Source: Chryseobacterium indologenes
Lineage (GTDB): Bacteria; Bacteroidota; Bacteroidia; Flavobacteriales; Weeksellaceae
Direction: 5' to 3'
Assembly: GCA_016025055.1 (NCBI GenBank)
Contig: CP065590.1
Coordinates: 3,720,001-3,784,000, forward strand
DNA length: 64,000 nt
Shown here: positions 61,123 to 64,000 of the stretch, piece after piece
How positions within the stretch are numbered: position 1 is the stretch's first letter
How the letters are laid out: every line of letters begins with the position of its first letter
The notes under the pieces: model-generated
What the model was told of the DNA's origin: nothing
The model's database searches: none
The model's input: the letters and a program-made list of their open reading frames with translations, nothing else
Program-made: the position numbers and the translations under genes

Positions 61123-63810
61123 AATTTCTCAACAAGATCATTCACGAATTACTAGCGCAAAACCCTGATCTTTCTGCGTTTAATATTGTCCTGCCCGGAA
61201 AACGTCCTATCGTATTTATCAGGGGAGATTCTGGAAGAAAACAATTACTCGGGGTTTCTTCCGAACTTTTTTACGGTAGAGGAGCTGATCAATACCATTG
61301 CTGATAAACAGCCTATACAGGGGATTCCGTTGTGGCTTTTTTCTTTTGATGTCTACAGGAGCCTTAATCTTATTCCACGGGATGATTTTTCCGATTTTTT
61401 AAAGTGGTTTCCGACCTTACAGAAAGACTGGGACGATATCCTGAAATTTTCAGACAGTGATATTGCTGTTTTGCAGTATATGTTTGATGAGGAGAGAATC
61501 AAAGAATGGGCACAGGATTTAGGGGAAGAAGATGACGATGTTCCTCGGAAAAAGTTTCTTAATTTCTGGCAGAATATGAATGTTTTTCTACCGGCCTTAA
61601 AGGAAAAATTACAGGAGAGAAATCTGGCCACCTCAGGAATGATTCATGAAACGGCTAAAGCGAAGATCACTGAATTTGCTAAAAATACATCTGAACAATT
61701 TGTATTCTGTGGCTTCAACGCCTTTACACCTGTTGAAGAAAAACTGGTAAGAAGTCTGTTGCAGTGGAATAAAGCCCAGTGCTTCTTCCAGGCAGACCGT
61801 TATTATTTTGATGACGAGAGACAGGAAGCGGGAAAATTCCTCAGAAATCATAAAACATGGAAAGAATTTGATGATAACAGGGCTTTTCAGTGGATAGAAG
61901 ATGATTTTAGCCAGCCTAAGAAAATCAAAGTTTACGAAGTTTCCGGAAATGTCACACAAACCAAGGTCTTACCGGAGATTTTTAAAGAAATTGATAATAA
62001 AACTTATTCCAATACCGCAGTAGTATTGTTGGATGAAAACCTGCTGCCTGCCAGTCTGGATGTGATGCATGGGGTGGAAAATTTAAATATCACAATGGGA
62101 TTCCCATTGAAAAACCTCTCTTTTTCCAATGCCGTAAAGCGATTGTTTTACTTACAGAAACAACTGGAAAAAAACAAGTCATCGTACTACTACAGAGATG
62201 TTTTTCCTATTCTGGAAGAGCTTCCGAAATCTGCTGAAGATGAGCTCATCATTAATAATTTTAAAACCAAAGTAGAGGAGAGGAATATTGTGTATATCTC
62301 TAAAAAACTTCTGCAAGAACTGCTGGGTGATCTGTCGTATTTCAGACTTCTGCAGAAAGCAGAGAATACCGGTATCTATCTGGATGTACTCATCACATTT
62401 TGCCAGGACGTAAAATGGCTTGAAATAGACGATATCCAATACGAGAATATATCTCACTTTGAGAATGCTTTCAGGATTATTAAAAATCAGCTTACACCAT
62501 ACAATATTGACATCAGAATGGAGACCTTGGAAATTCTGATCAATCAGCATATTAATTCCGAAAGTATAGATTTTCAGGGTGAACCCTTGCGGGGCTTACA
62601 GATTATGGGATTGCTTGAAACACGTCTGCTGAATTTTGAAAATGTGATTCTGCTTTCCGTGAATGAAGGAAAGCTGCCGTTAGGAAACTCACAAAACACA
62701 TATATACCTTTTGATATCCGGAGATTTTTTGATCTGCATACCTTTCTTGAAAATGACAGCATTTACGCCTATCACTTTTACAGGCTCATCCAGGATGCGA
62801 AGAATGTCCATTTGTTGTATAATGCTTTAAGCTCAGGAGTGAATACCGGAGAAAAAAGCAGGTTTGTTACCCAGATTGAAATGGAGAGTTCTCATGAAAT
62901 CGAACATCTGATTATTGAAAATTCATCTGAGCCGATTGTAAGTAAACCTATCGAAATTTCCAAAACAAAAATTGTACAGGAGAGGCTTCTGAAATGGAAA
63001 GAGAAAGTGTCTGCTTCCCACCTTACCAGTTACCTCTATAATCCTATCGATTTTTACCTGTCAAAGATTCTGAACACTTCCGAGACGGATGAAATAGAAG
63101 AGGAACTTTCAGTAAAGAACTATGGAAATCTTGTTCATTATACCCTTCAAGAAGTGTATGAGGTGATTAAAGGTAAAGTTTTAAAAGAAAGTGATTTAAG
63201 AGATCTGATTAAAGCGATAGATCAATATGTAGATATTGCTATTGAAAAGCTTAAGCATCAACCGGAGTTTTATGAAAAAGGGATGAACTACATCCATAAA
63301 GCGATTGCTAAAAAAGTGATTGAAAATGTCCTTAATCACGATCTGGAATTGGTGAAACAGGGAAATAAACTCGAGATTATCGATATAGAAAGAAGGTTCG
63401 AAAATATTGATTTTTATCTTGGAGAAAATGATAAAGTATCTTTTCTGGGATTTATCGACCGGATAGATAAGCTCAACGGAACCTTAAGGATTATTGATTA
63501 TAAAACGGCCAGGATCAAAAACCTCAATGTAAAAATTGATGATGATAATGTAGAAGAATACTTTCATAACGGTGAAAGAAAACAGGCTCTTCAGCTTTGT
63601 ATTTATCATTATGTAGTACAACATCTACCGGAATTCTGGGGCTTTCCGATTGAAACGGGAATATGGAGTTTCGCGGATGCCAGAAAGGGAATGGTTCCCC
63701 TGCAGTTTGATAAAGGAGACATCAATGATGCAATGAGGTCTGTAAAAAGCCTTATTCTTGAGATTCTAAATCCTGAGATCAATTTTGTGGAAACAATCAA
63801 ATCATATTAA
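61119..63810 (+). CDS. AddB/PD-(D/E)XK family nuclease-helicase-like protein (one-base insertion in this sequence)
   Basis: 896 aa after removing one G. Start is TTG 61119, overlapping the stop of the DUF922 gene (TTGA); it reads KFLNKIIHELLAQNPDLSAF. The frame breaks at the G4 run 61222-61225: three G join VLPGKRPIVFIREILEENNY to the remaining frame. The first 600 residues resemble the inactivated helicase region of AddB/RexB. The last 200 hold the PD-(D/E)XK nuclease core (FLGFIDRIDKLNGTLRIIDY, KT). Likely partner of an AddA-type helicase in double-strand break repair. AddA is not in this window. Confidence 0.87.
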
Positions 63811-63986
63811 AATTATTCATACCCTATCCGTATTCATACTTTTTGTCAATATTCCAAGTGGGTAACCAGGTGTGGCTTTTATTAACTTCTTCCGGCAGCA
63901 GGAAAATAAAATGCGTTTTTTCTTGATTATTAAGGCATAATCGTATATTTACTGTAAAATTTTTACTTTATAAACTGGCTTGCCTC
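63811..63986. other. Short non-coding gap
   Basis: 176 bases without an ORF. A TATATTTA near 63952 with TTG about 20 bases upstream is a plausible promoter for the gene beginning at 63987. Confidence 0.4.
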
Positions 63987-64000
63987 ATGAAAAAGCTTCT
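63987..64000 (+). CDS. Start of a gene cut by the window edge
   Basis: ATG AAA AAG CTT CT is visible only, reading MKKL, the usual start of a signal peptide. Nothing more can be said. Confidence 0.4.

Overview
The window looks like chromosome from a Chryseobacterium-type bacterium (Bacteroidota, Flavobacteriia). Evidence: low GC; many promoter elements of the Bacteroidota type (-7 box TAnnTTTG, sometimes with TTTG about 19 bases upstream); and typical gene content, including the gliding/folding lipoprotein gldI, MnmD, a DUF4294 protein, DUF1015-serA-serC-ferredoxin in one run, tandem M28 peptidases and many AraC-type regulators. I see no rRNA, tRNA, CRISPR array, insertion sequence or prophage.

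Layout. 1-8.3 kb: AraC/Crp regulators around a PhzF protein, a Tet(X)-like flavin monooxygenase, a DoxX/outer-membrane pair and a serine hydrolase. 8.5-19.4 kb: a TPR-LuxR regulator, small secreted proteins, an MFS exporter, a two-component propeller kinase and response regulator, a DUF1349 protein and two small regulators. 19.8-27.1 kb: a serine-palmitoyltransferase-like enzyme with a TetR regulator, dnaX, an aromatic-amino-acid control region with DAHP synthase/chorismate mutase, rsgA and ndk. 27.2-31.6 kb: an alpha-L-fucosidase, then a compact operon of a secreted Cys-Pro-Ala-Cys peptide, an MNIO/DUF692 enzyme and a DUF1772 membrane protein. 31.8-41 kb: rpe, an M42 peptidase, two Nudix paralogues, mnmD, ilvE, gldI and a cyclophilin-FKBP fusion. 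41-51.6 kb: three M28 peptidases, serine biosynthesis, ferredoxin, an acyl-CoA reductase and a Bax-inhibitor-like protein. 52-64 kb: a peroxiredoxin/thioredoxin operon, an M16 protease, an aspartate aminotransferase family enzyme, another M28 peptidase, rsmG, a DUF922 protein and an AddB-like nuclease.

The two most interesting systems are (1) the peptide/MNIO/DUF1772 operon at 29730-31571, a likely RiPP or metal-peptide pathway, and (2) a 43-codon leader ORF at 23645-23776 with 18 Phe/Tyr/Trp codons, lying between a promoter and the DAHP synthase/chorismate mutase gene, which looks like a ribosome-mediated attenuator. Two small-RNA candidates (one behind a sigma-54-like motif) and several families of intergenic inverted repeats are also present.

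A caution on the data: thirteen positions, nearly all in mononucleotide runs, break the frames of eleven otherwise normal genes, including essential ones (dnaX three times, rsgA, ilvE). In every case a net one-base change restores a single full-length frame. I read these as homopolymer errors in the sequence. I annotate the restored gene extents and name each site.
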